From NCBI RefSeq assembly GCF_019219025.1, contig NZ_JAHUWN010000008.1, positions 62,001 through 126,000 of the forward strand: a stretch of DNA of 64,000 nucleotides, in the 5' to 3' direction. The notes under the pieces are model-generated. The model made no database searches, had not been told where the DNA came from, and saw only the letters and a program-made list of their open reading frames with translations. This document shows positions 1 through 9,052 of the stretch, piece after piece; the stretch's first letter is position 1; every line of letters starts with the position of its first letter. The stretch comes from Bacillus sp. sid0103. Its GTDB lineage: Bacteria > Bacillota > Bacilli > Bacillales_B > DSM-18226. A program made the translations under genes and the position numbers.

Positions 1-82
1 TCTTTTTTTCGAATTATCCTGAAAAAATGATACATAAATGAGCACAAAAATGGTATTTTGATGGAAATACAAAAGTTCTTCA

Positions 83-111
83 TTGAATTTTAAGTTTCAT
101 AGTCTTATAAT
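83..111 (+). promoter_or_regulatory. Sigma-A-type promoter upstream of tagD
   Basis: A TTGAAT -35 box (83-88) and a perfect TATAAT -10 box (106-111) are separated by 17 bp. They lie about 108 bp upstream of the tagD start and are the only clear promoter before it. Prediction from consensus only. Confidence 0.6.
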
Positions 112-218
112 GATTTGGTAAAGTTAAAGTTAAGATTATGTTAAATGAAAATAAGTGCTATTGGATGAATAAATATTTACACTTTTTCCGAATACTATTT
201 ACAGGAGGAATTACACTA

Positions 219-617
219 ATGAAAAAGGTCTTAACATATGGAACATTTGATTTATTACATTTTGGTCATATAAATTTACTTAGTCGCGCCAAAGATCTAG
301 GTGATTATTTGATAGTTGGTCTTTCTACAGATGAATTCAACAAAGGAAAGAATAAACAGGCATATCATAGTTTTGAAAATAGAAAATTAATTTTGGAATC
401 GATTCGTTTTGTTGATGAAGTGATTCCTGAAAATACATGGGACCAAAAAATTCAAGATGTTATCAAGCATGATATTGATGTGTTTGTGATGGGTGATGAT
501 TGGAAAGGCAAATTTGACTTTCTAAAGGAATATTGCGAAGTGGTTTATCTGCCAAGAACAATTGGGATCTCTACTTCACAAATCAAAGAAGATTTAAATG
601 CTGTCACAAATGGTTAG
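219..617 (+). CDS. tagD: Glycerol-3-phosphate cytidylyltransferase TagD
   Basis: Makes CDP-glycerol from CTP and glycerol-3-phosphate, the activated monomer for poly(glycerol phosphate) wall teichoic acid, in the cytoplasm. The 132-residue product opens with a nucleotidyltransferase signature (GTFDLLHFGHINLL, about residues 8-21, containing the HxGH-type motif) and has the C-terminal RTxGISTSQI motif typical of TagD/TarD; the B. subtilis protein is about the same length (129 aa). The ATG at 219 is chosen because AGGAGG lies at 203-208; an upstream in-frame ATG at 138 would add 27 residues that match nothing and has no ribosome site. The 3' end overlaps the next gene by about 20 bp, implying translational coupling. 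Identity is secure. Confidence 0.95.
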   Translation: MKKVLTYGTFDLLHFGHINLLSRAKDLGDYLIVGLSTDEFNKGKNKQAYHSFENRKLILESIRFVDEVIPENTWDQKIQDVIKHDIDVFVMGDDWKGKFDFLKEYCEVVYLPRTIGISTSQIKEDLNAVTNG

Positions 618-1809
618 GGAACTAGCCATTTGTTTTTATTTATTCATCTTTAGGTGTTTTTTTTCGATATTTTCACTCGTTCCGCTTAAAAACAAAACCA
701 CGTTTGTGGTTAGTTTCGGTGATAACACCCAGTATGTGTATAAAGAAATTTGCCAGCAGCACATACCAACAGACGTGGTTTTTCTATGTGAACAAAAAGC
801 ATTTCCTAAATTTAAGAACGTGGAGAAGGCCACGACTATACTTTTTGAGGTAAAATATCTCATTAACTGGACGAAGTCTGTATATCACTTAGCCACTTCC
901 CGACATATTTTTATCGATAACTATTTCGGCTTTTTAGCTGCTGTGTCCTTTAAAAAAGAGGTCAAGTGTATTCAGTTATGGCATGCATCGGGAGCGATGA
1001 AAAAGTTCGGTCTAGAAGATGAATCGATAAAATCTAGAACGGATCGGGCAAAAGAGCGCTTTTTACAAGTATACAGTAGATTTGATCAGGTCGTTGTCGG
1101 CTCAGACGTCATGGCGGAGATTTTCATGAAGTCCTTTAACTTAAAAAAGGAGAATATCCTGCCAACAGGAGTTCCGAGAACCGATTTCTTCTATAATGAA
1201 GAAGCGAAACAAAAGGCGATTGCGAGTTTACTACATCAATATCCAAGTTTAAAAGATAAAAAGGTCATCCTGTATGCTCCCACCTATCGAGACAATGAGT
1301 TAGAACAGTTTAACCTTGTCTTAGAGTTGGATAAAATGGCACGGGAACTAGGACAAGAGTATCGGTTAATTCTACGGTTACATCCTGCGATTGTTAGAAA
1401 GGATGATTATGCAGTTCGATACCCTGATTTCGTTGTCGACCTCTCATCGCGTCAGTATGAAATTAATGAGCTGCTGGTCGCCGCCGATTATTTGATTACC
1501 GATTATTCTTCGATTCCATACGATTTTTCCCTTTTACATAAACCAATCATCTTTTTCACCTATGATTTGGATGAATACAAGCAACAGCGTGGTGTCATGG
1601 AAGGATTTGAAGAGTCCTTACCAGGACCATTAGTAAAAGATACGGAATCGATTATAGAACTTATTCAAAACGACCGCTTCGATTTAACAAAAGTCGATTA
1701 TTATTCTGAAAAATGGAATCAATACTCGAAAGGCCATTCCAGCCAAAACTTGGTTTCCGAGATGTTTGCAGAACAATGTCCTCAAACTCACGTAAAAGGG
1801 GCATTATAA
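598..1809 (+). CDS. tagB: CDP-glycerol glycerophosphotransferase, TagB-like (teichoic acid primase)
   Basis: A member of the CDP-glycerol:glycerophosphate glycerophosphotransferase family, peripheral on the inner face of the membrane. The N-terminal segment (about residues 8-27) is hydrophobic or amphipathic. Family motifs follow: IQLWHASGAMKKFG (~127-140), VVGSD, TGVPRTDFF, ILYAPTYRDNE, and near the C terminus LITDYSSIPYDF. At 403 residues it is close to TagB (381 aa), which adds the first glycerol phosphate to the lipid-linked disaccharide, and much shorter than the polymerase TagF (~740 aa). TagB is therefore favoured, but the family is hard to split by eye. The start could also be the ATG at 610. 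It sits between tagD and tagG; a polymerase gene, if clustered, must lie left of the window. Confidence 0.8.
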   Translation: MLSQMVRELAICFYLFIFRCFFSIFSLVPLKNKTTFVVSFGDNTQYVYKEICQQHIPTDVVFLCEQKAFPKFKNVEKATTILFEVKYLINWTKSVYHLATSRHIFIDNYFGFLAAVSFKKEVKCIQLWHASGAMKKFGLEDESIKSRTDRAKERFLQVYSRFDQVVVGSDVMAEIFMKSFNLKKENILPTGVPRTDFFYNEEAKQKAIASLLHQYPSLKDKKVILYAPTYRDNELEQFNLVLELDKMARELGQEYRLILRLHPAIVRKDDYAVRYPDFVVDLSSRQYEINELLVAADYLITDYSSIPYDFSLLHKPIIFFTYDLDEYKQQRGVMEGFEESLPGPLVKDTESIIELIQNDRFDLTKVDYYSEKWNQYSKGHSSQNLVSEMFAEQCPQTHVKGAL

Positions 1810-1927
1810 ATAATGAGTACATGCTTCGAGTACCAAATTGCTCGGGGCTTTGTTTTTATAATGCCCATTTGGAAAAATTAATGTATAATGAACAAGGTTA
1901 TTATTAGCGATAGGAAGGACAATTTTC

Positions 1928-2758
1928 ATGAAATCGATGATTACAATTGTAAAGGAGCAAATCAGTTCCTTTTACCTGATCCTGAGGTTATCTGCTTTTG
2001 AACTGAAAAGTGCGAATACGAATAATTATCTCGGCAGATTTTGGGAGATACTGAATCCAATGATTCAGCTGACCATTTATTGGTTTGTTTTTGGTGCCGG
2101 AATTCGTAAAGGCAGTGGGGTTCCGATGGATAATGGCGTAGAAGTTCCTTTTTTTATTTGGATGGTAACGGGAATGATTGTCTGGTTTTTCGTAAATCCC
2201 GCGATTTCTGCTTCATCTAAATCGATTTATTCAAGAATCCAATTGATTGCAAAAATGAGTTTTCCGATGAGCGCGATTCCTTCATTTGTCATCATGGCGA
2301 ATTTCTATACCCATCTACTATTAGTTGCAGTTGTTACTGTCTTTTTACAATTTACCGAATTTAAACTTAGCATCTACTATATTCAACTGCCGTACTTTAT
2401 GATTGCCACATTATTATTTTTACTAGCCCTTGCACTAGTTACATCCACGCTGGCAACGATTGTCAGGGATGTGCAGCAAGTCGTTCAGTCCGTTCTAAAA
2501 ATGCTGTTATATTTAACACCGCTCTTATGGCATACTGAACATTTAATGATCAATGGAATCGACTTTGCCTTTGTTTTAAAATTAAACCCTTTGTATTACA
2601 TAGTTGAAGGGTACAGAGCAGCTTTGTTGGGAACAACCTGGTATCCAGCGGAGTACCCGCAATATACGTTGTATTTTTGGATTTTGGTTTTAGTGTTGTT
2701 CCTAATCGGTTCCGTTCTTCATTTGAAATTTAGAAACCGTTTTGTTGATTATTTGTAA
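1928..2758 (+). CDS. tagG: Teichoic acid ABC transporter permease TagG
   Basis: Integral membrane half of the TagGH exporter that moves undecaprenyl-linked wall teichoic acid across the membrane. The 276-residue ABC-2 type protein has an N-terminal cytosolic part with the conserved GRFWEILNPMIQL stretch (about residues 37-49), then about six hydrophobic segments. The length matches B. subtilis TagG (275 aa). An AGGAAGGAC ribosome site precedes the ATG. The 118-bp gap from the tagB-like gene holds a TATAAT (1884-1889) with a poor -35, so a secondary promoter is possible. The partner ATPase follows 17 bp downstream. Confidence 0.9.
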   Translation: MKSMITIVKEQISSFYLILRLSAFELKSANTNNYLGRFWEILNPMIQLTIYWFVFGAGIRKGSGVPMDNGVEVPFFIWMVTGMIVWFFVNPAISASSKSIYSRIQLIAKMSFPMSAIPSFVIMANFYTHLLLVAVVTVFLQFTEFKLSIYYIQLPYFMIATLLFLLALALVTSTLATIVRDVQQVVQSVLKMLLYLTPLLWHTEHLMINGIDFAFVLKLNPLYYIVEGYRAALLGTTWYPAEYPQYTLYFWILVLVLFLIGSVLHLKFRNRFVDYL

Positions 2759-2775
2759 ATTGGAGTTGATTGTTT

Positions 2776-3582
2776 GTGAGTGAAACGGTGATAGTAAAGA
2801 ACGTCTATAAAAAATATAAAATGCATCGGTCACCAAAAGAAAAGCTTCTGGATGTCGTGTTACCCGGTGGATATGGTGAAGATTTCTATGCACTTCAAGA
2901 TATATCCTTTTCGGCTCAGCAAGGCGATGTTATCGGTCTTGTTGGTGTCAATGGGTCCGGAAAATCGACGCTATCAAACATCATTGCAGGTGTGATTCCG
3001 CCTACTACAGGAGAGGTTACCACGATTGGGACAACCTCGATTATCGCGATCTCCTCGGGGCTGAATAATCAATTGACAGGCAGAGAGAATATTGAACTAA
3101 AATGCTTAATGCTCGGGTTTAAAAAGAAAGAAATTATAGAGATGGAACCTGAAATCATCGAGTTTGCAGATATCGGTAAGTTTATTGATCAACCTGTAAA
3201 AAAATACTCGAGCGGGATGAAATCTCGGCTAGGATTTGCCATCTCGGTTACTGTCAATCCCGATATTCTGATTGTGGATGAAGCATTATCTGTAGGTGAT
3301 CAGGTTTTCGCGCAAAAATCAAAGAACAAGATGTTTGAGTTTAAAGAAAAAGGAAAAACCATTTTCTTTGTCAGCCACTCCATGGGACAAATCAAAGAGT
3401 TCTGTGAAAAGGCGGTCTGGCTTGAGTATGGTGAAATAAAAAAGTTTGGTCCGGTTAAAGAAGTCATTCCAGAATACGAAAAATTCTTAAAAGAATATAA
3501 GTCAATGACCAATGAACAGCAGAAAAAGTTCCGTGAACAGGTCATGCAAAAACAAAAAGGCTTAGCGGGTAAAGGAATCTAA
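2776..3582 (+). CDS. tagH: Teichoic acid ABC transporter ATPase TagH (short form)
   Basis: Cytosolic ATP-binding subunit that powers TagG. It has Walker A GVNGSGKST (~55-63), the signature YSSGMKSRLGFA, Walker B ILIVDEA and switch histidine in FVSHS. With 268 residues it is the single-domain form, like staphylococcal TarH (264 aa); the B. subtilis 168 protein is about twice as long because of a C-terminal extension. A GTG start at 2776 is preferred: GGAG at 762-765 is 10 bp upstream, whereas the in-frame TTG at 2770 is too close. The stop is 2 bp before the tagA start. Confidence 0.9.
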   Translation: MSETVIVKNVYKKYKMHRSPKEKLLDVVLPGGYGEDFYALQDISFSAQQGDVIGLVGVNGSGKSTLSNIIAGVIPPTTGEVTTIGTTSIIAISSGLNNQLTGRENIELKCLMLGFKKKEIIEMEPEIIEFADIGKFIDQPVKKYSSGMKSRLGFAISVTVNPDILIVDEALSVGDQVFAQKSKNKMFEFKEKGKTIFFVSHSMGQIKEFCEKAVWLEYGEIKKFGPVKEVIPEYEKFLKEYKSMTNEQQKKFREQVMQKQKGLAGKGI

Positions 3583-3584
3583 TA

Positions 3585-4316
3585 ATGAAAACTAACTTGG
3601 TTTCCGTTTTAGGAATAGATTTTATTAATAAATGCTTTGATCAAGTGGTAGAGGACCTCTTATCCAACATTAAAAATAAGCAAAAAGCCTTCATTGTCAC
3701 GGCTAACCCAGAAATTGTCATGTATGCTCATGAACATCCCGACTATAAAAACATTATCCAATCGGCTGACATGGTTGTACCAGATGGGTATGGGATTATT
3801 CTTGCTTCGAAGATCTTACACACTCCGATAAGGGAGAGGGTGGCCGGTTATGATTTAACGGTCCGCCTCCTTGAACTGGGGAATGAGAAAAAGTGGAAAA
3901 TTTATGTCTTAGGCGGGCGTGAAGAGACCAATCAAAAAGCTGTGTCTAACATCCAAAACAACTTTCCGCAAATTCAAATTGCGGGACGTCATCATGGTTT
4001 TTTTGATTGGGAGAAAAGCACGGTAACCGCTGAAATTAAAGCCGCTAACCCTGATATTGTGCTTGTGGCATTAGGATTCCCTAGACAGGAACAATGGATA
4101 GCCAAAAATCTGGACCAATTTTCCGAGGGGCTTTTTATGGGGGTTGGCGGCAGCATCGATGTTCTTGCCGGTGAGGTTCAGCGCGCACCGCGCATCTGGC
4201 AAAAAATGAATCTTGAATGGTTTTACCGCTTAATTAGCCAGCCGTCGCGGTGGAGAAGAATGTTGGCAATCCCGCGATTTTTACTGCAAATCTTTAAATT
4301 AAAGCTCCATAAATAA
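3585..4316 (+). CDS. tagA: N-acetylmannosaminyltransferase TagA (WecG/TagA/CpsF family)
   Basis: Adds ManNAc from UDP-ManNAc to undecaprenyl-PP-GlcNAc, the second step of wall teichoic acid linkage-unit synthesis. Family motifs are visible: FIVTANPEIVMYA (~36-48), VPDGYGIILASKIL (~64-77), ERVAGYDL, and VALGFPRQEQWI with MGVGGSIDVLAGEVQRAPRIWQ further on. The 243 residues compare with 256 in B. subtilis. The C terminus is basic (RWRRMLAIPRF), consistent with membrane association. It is translated two bases after tagH, so tagGHA are one transcript. Confidence 0.92.
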   Translation: MKTNLVSVLGIDFINKCFDQVVEDLLSNIKNKQKAFIVTANPEIVMYAHEHPDYKNIIQSADMVVPDGYGIILASKILHTPIRERVAGYDLTVRLLELGNEKKWKIYVLGGREETNQKAVSNIQNNFPQIQIAGRHHGFFDWEKSTVTAEIKAANPDIVLVALGFPRQEQWIAKNLDQFSEGLFMGVGGSIDVLAGEVQRAPRIWQKMNLEWFYRLISQPSRWRRMLAIPRFLLQIFKLKLHK

Positions 4317-4464
4317 GGTACGCCCCTTTTTTAAAAGAAAAAAAATGTAACCTTTTTGTTCTGCCATGCGTCTTACAAAGTGATAGAAGTATAGTGCTAG
4401 TAATTGTAGTTTAAGTTTGAATATTCCGATAATTTATTAATTTATACCAAAGTGAAAATTGGTA

Positions 4465-4473
4465 TGCTATAAT
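4465..4473 (+). promoter_or_regulatory. Extended -10 promoter candidate for tagO
   Basis: TGC-TATAAT (4465-4473) is an extended -10 element about 80 bp before tagO; no convincing -35 is seen. It lies in the 236-bp gap after tagA, which holds no other clear feature. Confidence 0.45.
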
Positions 4474-4552
4474 ATGTTCGTTCTGTACTTAGAAATATGT
4501 GCCTGTTTCTAAAATTTATTAATGGGGCATTATATTCATAGGGAGGGTCTCC

Positions 4553-5602
4553 ATGTTATATCTGACCTTAATATTATGTTTTTTATGCTCCATTTTAATG
4601 ACTCCAATTGTTAAAAAATTGGCTTTTAAATTAGGAGCAACGGACAGTCCTAATCAGCGTAAAGTACATTCTAAGATTATGCCGCGTTTAGGCGGCTTAG
4701 CTATTTATATCAGTTTTCTATTAGGTATATTAATCCTGCATCCAGATAGTCCTTACCATGCTGCTATTATTGCTGGTGGAGTCATTATATTAATTACTGG
4801 TATGTTAGATGATATCTATGAGTTATCAGCTAAATTAAAATTCGCCTTACAAATCATTTCCGCACTAATCGTCGTGATGTGGGGCGGAGTGGAAGTTGAA
4901 TTTATTAACTTACCATTTAATGGTTACTTAGAATTTGGTATCTTTAGTATCCCGATTACGGTAATCTGGATTGTTGGTGTTACCAATGCTATCAATTTGA
5001 TTGATGGACTGGATGGTCTTGCTGCTGGCGTTTCTTCAATCGCCTTTATCACCATTTCCGGAATGGCAATAGTGATGGGGAATGGTTATGTAGTCGCGAT
5101 GGGGACAATCCTTCTTGCCAGCACGTTAGGATTTTTACTCTATAATTTCCATCCCGCTAAAATTTTTATGGGTGATTCCGGAGCGCTTTTCCTTGGTTAT
5201 ATGATCTCGGTACTATCCTTACTTGGTTTTAAGAATGTAACGTTAATCTCATTTGTTGTTCCAATTATTATTTTGGGTGTTCCGATTTCGGATACGTTTT
5301 TTGCTATCATCCGCCGTATATACAATAAGAAATCATTATCTGCTCCAGATAAATCCCATTTACACCATTGCTTACTCGAACTAGGTTTCACTCATCGTGA
5401 AACGGTTCTATTGATTTATGCAATGGCAGCCATGTTCGGTCTTGCAGCCTTTATTTTTACCATCACAACGGTATGGGGTTCCATCTTAATCATGACCATT
5501 ATCGTGCTCGCGATTGAACTATTTGTTGAAACGATTGGTTTAATCAATAAAAATTATCGGCCGCTCCTCCGAATTATGGGGATTTTGAACAGAAACAGGT
5601 AA
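4553..5602 (+). CDS. tagO: Undecaprenyl-phosphate GlcNAc-1-phosphate transferase TagO
   Basis: First committed enzyme of teichoic acid synthesis: transfers GlcNAc-1-P from UDP-GlcNAc to undecaprenyl phosphate. This polytopic membrane protein (349 aa; B. subtilis 358) has about ten hydrophobic segments. Cytosolic loop motifs of the MraY/WecA family are all present: the DD pair in GMLDDIYELSAKLK (~85-98), NAINLIDGLDGLAAG (~145-159), FMGDSGALFLGY and the HLHH motif (KSHLHHCLLELG, ~268-279). A GGGAGGG ribosome site precedes the ATG. It stands alone between two terminators, as in B. subtilis where it also neighbours tagV and degSU. Confidence 0.95.
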   Translation: MLYLTLILCFLCSILMTPIVKKLAFKLGATDSPNQRKVHSKIMPRLGGLAIYISFLLGILILHPDSPYHAAIIAGGVIILITGMLDDIYELSAKLKFALQIISALIVVMWGGVEVEFINLPFNGYLEFGIFSIPITVIWIVGVTNAINLIDGLDGLAAGVSSIAFITISGMAIVMGNGYVVAMGTILLASTLGFLLYNFHPAKIFMGDSGALFLGYMISVLSLLGFKNVTLISFVVPIIILGVPISDTFFAIIRRIYNKKSLSAPDKSHLHHCLLELGFTHRETVLLIYAMAAMFGLAAFIFTITTVWGSILIMTIIVLAIELFVETIGLINKNYRPLLRIMGILNRNR

Positions 5603-5625
5603 ATCTAAAAGAATAGTGACTCTAT

Positions 5626-5677
5626 TAAAAGGGTGAACCACGGCAGGCTGTTTCGTTGTGGATTACCCTTTTATTGT
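5626..5677 (+). terminator. tagO terminator
   Basis: A long hairpin with AAAAGGGT and CCAC on the left arm and GTGG and ACCCTTTT on the right arm, followed by a T-rich tail. Confidence 0.6.
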
Positions 5678-5699
5678 TGGCTTTTACTTAAAATTTATG

Positions 5700-5738
5700 C
5701 AAAAAAAAAACCCGGATTTTACTGATCCGGGTTTTTTG
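5700..5738. terminator. Bidirectional terminator between tagO and tagV
   Basis: AAAACCCGGAT and ATCCGGGTTTT form a perfect stem flanked by an A run on the left and a T run on the right, so it can end both convergent transcripts. It abuts the tagV stop codon. Confidence 0.85.
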
Positions 5739-5739
5739 C

Positions 5740-6741
5740 TTATTCACTTTCCGTTGTACTAGCTGTAGTTGTTCTGTTAAGATGTTCCTTCAGTTTTGCT
5801 TTCGTTTCTTCTAATGCAGTTTCATCTAATTTATAATAATAAACACGATCAATATAGTCGTCAGAACCTTTTAGTGACATCGATTCAACATTAATTCCAG
5901 AACCTGCTTGGACATAGCTGATAAATGATTTCATTTGATCGAACGTTAAATCGGTTGACATGTTTTTCCCAACCGCTTCCATTACATCAGTGTAATTTGT
6001 AATCGACTTAATGGATGAACCTTTTGCGAGAATGGCCTTAAAGATTTGCTGCTGGCGCAGTCCTCTTTGGATATCACTATCAATTTTTCTTGTCCGGGCA
6101 AATGCTAGTGCTTGCTCACCATCAAGTTCTTGTAAGCCTTTTTTCAAGGTAATGGCTTTTGCGTGGTCCTCGGAATCTTGTTCTGAGAAGGTGAACGGTA
6201 CGTCAACTTTGACCCCATCAAGGGCATTTATAACATCAATAAACGCGTTAAAGTTCATTTTTACATAATAATCCACTGGGACATCAAGTAACTCTTCAAC
6301 TGTTTCAAGTGTAAGTTTCACGCCGCCATATGCATGAGCGTGCGTGATTTTTGTATATATATCCTTCTCAGGTATATGAACATAGGAATCACGCGGTATA
6401 CTTAGTAGTTTAATAGATTTTTCTTCTTTATTAAACGTAGCAAGCATCAATGCATCCGAACGAGAGTTGCCGCTTTCCTTCCGTTTTTCACTATCATCAA
6501 CACCAATAAATAATATCGATGTATTTTCAAGTTCAACATTGGTGTTTGCTTTCTTCGTTTCACGTTCAATTGGCTTGTAGGATTTATTCATCACCGATTC
6601 AGCCTTGTTATACAAAAATCCGCCATATGCGGTTGCGCCGATAATCAATAATAGAATCGGCATGATGATCCATAGCAATATTCGTTTCCGTCTTTTCTTG
6701 CCTTTTTTATTATTTTTATAAACTTGTCTATTGATAGACAT
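5740..6741 (-). CDS. tagV: LytR-CpsA-Psr family teichoic acid ligase (TagV-like)
   Basis: LCP enzymes transfer teichoic acid from its lipid carrier to peptidoglycan on the outer membrane face. The 333-residue protein has a lysine/arginine-rich N terminus, one transmembrane helix (~22-46), then the LCP domain: ILFIGVDDSEKRK (~75-87), a conserved RSDALMLATF with the catalytic-type Arg/Asp, LSIPRDSYVHIP and the C-terminal ALAFARTRKIDSDIQRGLRQQ (split here as one conserved block, ~212-232). Position next to tagO matches B. subtilis tagV (yvhJ), so that symbol is used, although TagT/TagU are similar and cannot be excluded. It is transcribed towards tagO. Confidence 0.85.
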   Translation of the reverse strand: MSINRQVYKNNKKGKKRRKRILLWIIMPILLLIIGATAYGGFLYNKAESVMNKSYKPIERETKKANTNVELENTSILFIGVDDSEKRKESGNSRSDALMLATFNKEEKSIKLLSIPRDSYVHIPEKDIYTKITHAHAYGGVKLTLETVEELLDVPVDYYVKMNFNAFIDVINALDGVKVDVPFTFSEQDSEDHAKAITLKKGLQELDGEQALAFARTRKIDSDIQRGLRQQQIFKAILAKGSSIKSITNYTDVMEAVGKNMSTDLTFDQMKSFISYVQAGSGINVESMSLKGSDDYIDRVYYYKLDETALEETKAKLKEHLNRTTTASTTESE

Positions 6742-6888
6742 AGATTGCCTCCTAGTAGTAAAAGTAGAAAAATGTCTGCTTTTGTTGAAAATCTATTCTA
6801 TTTTATAATATTTATTGAGATTGGTAAAACAAAATTTTGTAAATATAGAAAATTACTATTTTTTGTCAATACAAAAGAAAAGAAATGC

Positions 6889-7521
6889 CTATATATCGGA
6901 CTCTAGATAGGTCATTTCACCTTTTGTAATCTCTGCTTGTCCATTGGTGAGTTCAATCATCCATTCGATGAACGCCTGATGTTTCTCTTCTTCGACAAAG
7001 ACTTCCACTTCGACATTTTCGAGGTACTGAATATTTTTAAGGATATAAATGGACGATCGTAATTCATTTTCAATCTTTCCAAGCCATGAATAATCAATTT
7101 TGACATGGCAAACTTGCATTAATTTTCTTTCTACGATTCCGACTGCATCTAGACCTTCAGAAGTTGCCTTTCCATAAGCACGGATTAATCCGCCTGCTCC
7201 TAATTTAATCCCGCCAAAGTAGCGGGTAACGACCACTACGGTATCCTTCAGTTTCCTTTTTTTCAATACCTCAAGAATAGGAACCCCCGCTGTACCGCTT
7301 GGTTCACCATCATCGTTGGCTTTCTGTATTTGATCGTGCTCGCCAATTAAATAAGCGGAACAATTATGAGATGCATCCCAATATTTTTTTTTCAATGCCT
7401 GGATAAATTCTTGAGCGTCCAATTCTGATTCTGCTCTTTTAATGTGAGCAATAAAACGTGATTTTTGAATAATAATTTCATGCTCACCAGCGTGTTTTAC
7501 TGTATTGTACCGAGGTAACAT
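6889..7521 (-). CDS. yvyE: YvyE/YigZ (IMPACT) family protein
   Basis: Member of the YigZ/IMPACT family, 210 residues (217 in B. subtilis), of uncertain biochemical role; a link to protease or translation-factor-like folds is known from structure only. Diagnostic motifs: ISKSRFIAH-like KSRFIAHIKRAES near residues 20-32, DDGEPSGTAGVPIL (~75-88) and VVTRYFGGIKLGAGGLIRAYG (~98-118, family signature). It lies between tagV and degS on the minus strand, as in B. subtilis, and has GGAAGGAG before its ATG. Confidence 0.9.
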   Translation of the reverse strand: MLPRYNTVKHAGEHEIIIQKSRFIAHIKRAESELDAQEFIQALKKKYWDASHNCSAYLIGEHDQIQKANDDGEPSGTAGVPILEVLKKRKLKDTVVVVTRYFGGIKLGAGGLIRAYGKATSEGLDAVGIVERKLMQVCHVKIDYSWLGKIENELRSSIYILKNIQYLENVEVEVFVEEEKHQAFIEWMIELTNGQAEITKGEMTYLESDI

Positions 7522-7844
7522 TATGCGCTCTCCTTCCTAAATATCATAATGGTGTAATATAACTTTAATATGGCAGTAAAATTTCCGTGTTATAATAAAA
7601 AAGTTCAAAGTAGTGAAAAGCTGTTTCTATGGGCAGATAGAGGTATTCCTATTATACTACTTTTTTCTGAAATGAACGGTAGTGTATAGGATATGATTAG
7701 CAAATTGTTTCAATCCAATGTAAAATATATTAAAAGGTATGTAAGAGAAAATCCAAAGATAATGAAATTATATTCTTTGAAATTAGAGTATTGCATAGCT
7801 TGTGCGTTTAGGCGCTTATTGCTTTTCTTATCGGAGGAATGTGT
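7522..7844. other. Intergenic region between divergent yvyE and degS
   Basis: About 320 bp separating two divergently transcribed genes, so both promoters should lie here. It is AT-rich; I see no riboswitch, no clear sigma-A promoter pair and no repeat. A CGGAGG ribosome site at 7832-7837 serves degS. Confidence 0.5.
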
Positions 7845-8987
7845 ATGAAAATTAAACAGATTAATATGAAATCAATTGATGAAATTCGTGAGGAAATGAT
7901 TGAAACCGTTACTTGCAGCAAAAGTGACATCTTCCAGATAGGTGAGCAATGCCGTCAAGATTATGAAAAAATGATCAATGAATTAGACAATATTAAGCAA
8001 ATGATGGTAAAACTTACAACAGAAGGCGAAGAACTTGAAAGACAAGTCCTTGAAGCACGGAGCATGCTGTCAGAAGTCAGTATGAATTTTAAAAATTACA
8101 CGGAAGAAGAAGTCCGTGATGCCTATGAAAAGGCCCATCAACTACAAATGGATCTTTCGATAAATTGGCAATACAAAAAGCAGCTGCTGGATAAACGAGC
8201 AGATCTTGAAAATCGCCTGGTAGGGTTGGACGAAACGATTGATCGTGCCGACCAGCTTATTTCGCAAATCTCGGTTGTCATGAATTACTTAACCAGTGAT
8301 TTAAAGCAGGTTGGTAAAGTACTCGAAGATGCGAAAGCCAAACAAGATTTCGGATTAAAGATCATTGAAGCACAGGAAGAAGAGCGCAAGCGGCTTTCAA
8401 GGGATATTCACGATGGTCCTGCCCAAATGCTTGCCAATGTCATTATGCGCTCAGATTTAATTGAACGAGTCTATAGGGAAAAGGGCGCAGAAGAGGCTTT
8501 TTCGGAGGTTAATAGCTTTAAAAAAATGGTCCGTTCGGCACTTTATGAAGTCCGGCGCATTATTTATGACCTTCGTCCGATGGCATTAGATGATTTAGGT
8601 CTCGTCCCTACCCTCAGAAAATACCTGCAAACAATCGAAGAATATCATAACCACTCAAAAATTGATTTTGTGAATATCGGACTAGAACGCCGACTTCCAA
8701 CTAAGTATGAAGTCGCACTCTTCCGGATGATTCAAGAATCAGTTCAAAATGCATTAAAACATGCAAATTCCTGTGAAATCAAAGTACGGTTAGAAATAAC
8801 CAATGCGGCAGTTACTGTCTTAATCAAGGATAATGGCGTCGGTTTTGATATTTCGGAAAAGAAACCAGAGTCATTTGGCATGATTGGGATGCGGGAGCGC
8901 GTTGACCTGCTTGAAGGTGAAATAACCTTTGATTCAAAAATAGGCAAGGGAACCGCTGTACTGATTCGAGTTCCACTTATTAACTAA
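7845..8987 (+). CDS. degS: Sensor histidine kinase DegS
   Basis: Cytosolic kinase of the DegS-DegU system that controls exoenzymes, motility, biofilm and competence. The 380-residue protein has no membrane segment. Residues ~10-160 are the long coiled-coil sensor region; the HisKA_3 motif with phospho-histidine is in RLSRDIHDGPAQMLANV (~183-199, His ~189); the HATPase has N box FRMIQESVQNALKHA and G boxes DNGVGFD and GMIGMRERVDLLEG. ATG 7845 is chosen over 7839 because GGAGG ends 7 bp before it. DegU follows after 65 bp. Confidence 0.96.
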   Translation: MKIKQINMKSIDEIREEMIETVTCSKSDIFQIGEQCRQDYEKMINELDNIKQMMVKLTTEGEELERQVLEARSMLSEVSMNFKNYTEEEVRDAYEKAHQLQMDLSINWQYKKQLLDKRADLENRLVGLDETIDRADQLISQISVVMNYLTSDLKQVGKVLEDAKAKQDFGLKIIEAQEEERKRLSRDIHDGPAQMLANVIMRSDLIERVYREKGAEEAFSEVNSFKKMVRSALYEVRRIIYDLRPMALDDLGLVPTLRKYLQTIEEYHNHSKIDFVNIGLERRLPTKYEVALFRMIQESVQNALKHANSCEIKVRLEITNAAVTVLIKDNGVGFDISEKKPESFGMIGMRERVDLLEGEITFDSKIGKGTAVLIRVPLIN

Positions 8988-9052
8988 AAAACTAATGAAC
9001 CTACCGTCAATGGAGAAAATTTCGAAATTAGAAGGACTAGGAGGCGTAAAAA

